Shown here: piece by piece, positions 5,272 to 6,117 of the stretch
Layout: every line of letters begins with the position of its first letter
Position numbering within the stretch: the stretch's first letter is position 1
Assembly (NCBI GenBank): GCA_900552055.1
Contig: URYI01000120.1
Location: forward strand, 1-6,117
Length of the DNA stretch: 6,117 nt
Direction of reading: 5' to 3'
From: an uncultured Eubacteriales bacterium
Lineage (GTDB): Bacteria > Bacillota > Clostridia > Christensenellales > QALW01
Translations under genes and position numbers: made by a program
The notes under the pieces: generated by a model
The model's database searches: none
The model's input: the letters and a program-made list of their open reading frames with translations, nothing else
What the model was told of the DNA's origin: nothing

Positions 5272-6117
5272 ATGATCGGATTAGCGCGTGGAACGGTAAA
5301 ACTGTGCGAACACGAAAAAGAATGGGAATTGGAAGCCCAGAATACAATTTCTCGGTTGAAGAATATATTGGGTAATGTCATAAAAGACATTCAGCATGTG
5401 GGAAGCACCTCTATACTTTCCATAAAGGCAAAACCGATCATTGATATTGCACTCGCAGTTGATGATTTCTATGATATTCTAAGTTTTGAAAAAGAATTAA
5501 AAGACGCTGGGTTTTACTATCGTCCCAATGCACAAGTAACGATCAAAAATCAGTTGTTGTTTGCTTGCGGTAATTTTTATGAAGGTACAGGAAATTTGCA
5601 AACTCATTTTATCCACGTTGTTCGTACAAATAGTATGGATTGGGTGAACTACATAAATTTTAGAGACTATCTCAATAGCACACCTTCCGTTGCCAAAGAG
5701 TATGAAAATTTGAAAGTGTCTCTTGCATTGCAAGTTCCTATTGACAGCGGCAGAGAAAGGAATCTCAAAGGAAAACACAATTTTATTGTTTATGCTTTGA
5801 GAAAAGCGCTTGTGAACTCTTATCTCGGAACAATGGCTGCGATTAAAATAGACAGACCCATTGGAAGCGTACATCCTGACCATCCCGACGTCACTTATCC
5901 TGTCAATTATGGGGTTATCCCCAATGTCTTAGGCGGTGAGGCAGAAGATATTGATGTATATTTGCTCGGCGTAGGCGTTCCGGTTAAGGAATATTTTGGC
6001 CGCATTATCGGAATGATCCATCATCATAACGATGCTGAGGATAAGCTCGTAGCAGCGCCCGAGGGAATTTGCGTTACAAAAGAGCAAGTCGCAAAAGCGA
6101 TAGAGTTTCAGGAACAA
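5272..6117 (+). CDS. GrpB-like nucleotidyltransferase fused to inorganic-pyrophosphatase-like domain (3' end outside window)
   Basis: The frame is open from ATG 5272 to the last base: 282 residues with no stop, so the C-terminus is missing. The start is set by GGAGGG 6 nt upstream and an in-frame TAA at 5266. Residues about 1-178 match the GrpB/UPF0157 family: H42-VGSTS with K54-PIID58 (the nucleotidyltransferase-fold G-S and acidic motif), FIHVV (113-117) and FRDYL (130-134). Only part of the usual acidic triad is evident. From about residue 189 a second domain resembles family-I inorganic pyrophosphatase: IDRP, YPVNYGVIP (209-217), an acidic E-A-E-D-I-D stretch (223-228) where the classical enzyme has DGDPxD, and NDAEDKLVAAP (253-263), close to the classical 'DAKLVAVP' region. 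Nucleotidyl transfer releases pyrophosphate, so the fusion makes functional sense, but the substrate is unknown and pyrophosphatase activity is unproven. DNA is more AT-rich than alaS-cimA, hinting at separate origin. Confidence 0.82.
   Translation, partial: MIGLARGTVKLCEHEKEWELEAQNTISRLKNILGNVIKDIQHVGSTSILSIKAKPIIDIALAVDDFYDILSFEKELKDAGFYYRPNAQVTIKNQLLFACGNFYEGTGNLQTHFIHVVRTNSMDWVNYINFRDYLNSTPSVAKEYENLKVSLALQVPIDSGRERNLKGKHNFIVYALRKALVNSYLGTMAAIKIDRPIGSVHPDHPDVTYPVNYGVIPNVLGGEAEDIDVYLLGVGVPVKEYFGRIIGMIHHHNDAEDKLVAAPEGICVTKEQVAKAIEFQEQ

Noticed and set aside
5497..5883. 128-codon minus-strand frame inside the GrpB region
   Set aside because: The plus strand encodes a continuous recognisable GrpB-pyrophosphatase protein with a good Shine-Dalgarno; the minus frame has no recognised motif.
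1..6117. CRISPR array, tRNA/rRNA gene, insertion sequence or phage module
   Set aside because: No regularly spaced repeats, no cloverleaf or rRNA-like segments, no transposase/integrase frame and no terminal inverted repeats were found on either strand.

Overview
The window looks like chromosomal DNA of an uncultured or poorly characterised bacterium, most likely a Firmicutes/Clostridia-type organism. Supporting signs are strong Shine-Dalgarno sequences (AAGGAGGG, AAGGAG, GGAGGG), a perfect consensus sigma-A promoter (TTGACA, 17 bp, TATAAT), AT-rich spacers, and a signal-peptide protein held by one C-terminal membrane anchor. The phylum is an inference: the short alanyl-tRNA synthetase has features I associate with Patescibacteria (CPR)-type enzymes, but the neighbouring amino-acid biosynthesis gene and the promoter architecture fit a free-living low-to-mid-GC Gram-positive better.

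Layout: (1) On the minus strand at 105-1043 is an exported, acidic, membrane-anchored surface protein with a carbohydrate-binding-like beta-sandwich, followed by a strong hairpin at 68-90. (2) A 613-nt divergent intergenic region (1044-1656) has no convincing gene. It holds AT-rich palindromes, two small hairpins and, at 1487-1515, the perfect promoter that starts the next operon, then a roughly 135-nt leader able to form competing helices. (3) The plus-strand operon is alaS (1657-3447, compact 596-residue alanyl-tRNA synthetase ending after the editing domain) overlapped by 4 bp (ATGA) with cimA (3444-5012, (R)-citramalate synthase). (4) A spacer (5013-5271) has a possible terminator, direct repeats and two TGAT/ATCA dyads. 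(5) From 5272 to the window end runs an incomplete open frame joining a GrpB/UPF0157 nucleotidyltransferase-like domain to a family-I inorganic-pyrophosphatase-like domain, in clearly more AT-rich DNA than the operon before it.

How the genes relate: alaS and cimA are translationally coupled. One charges alanine, the direct transamination product of pyruvate; the other condenses pyruvate with acetyl-CoA to open the threonine-independent route to isoleucine. The GrpB-pyrophosphatase gene has its own ribosome-binding site behind a spacer and appears to be a separate unit, possibly acquired. The points most worth a second look are this two-domain fusion, the compact AlaRS coupled to cimA, and the structured alaS leader.
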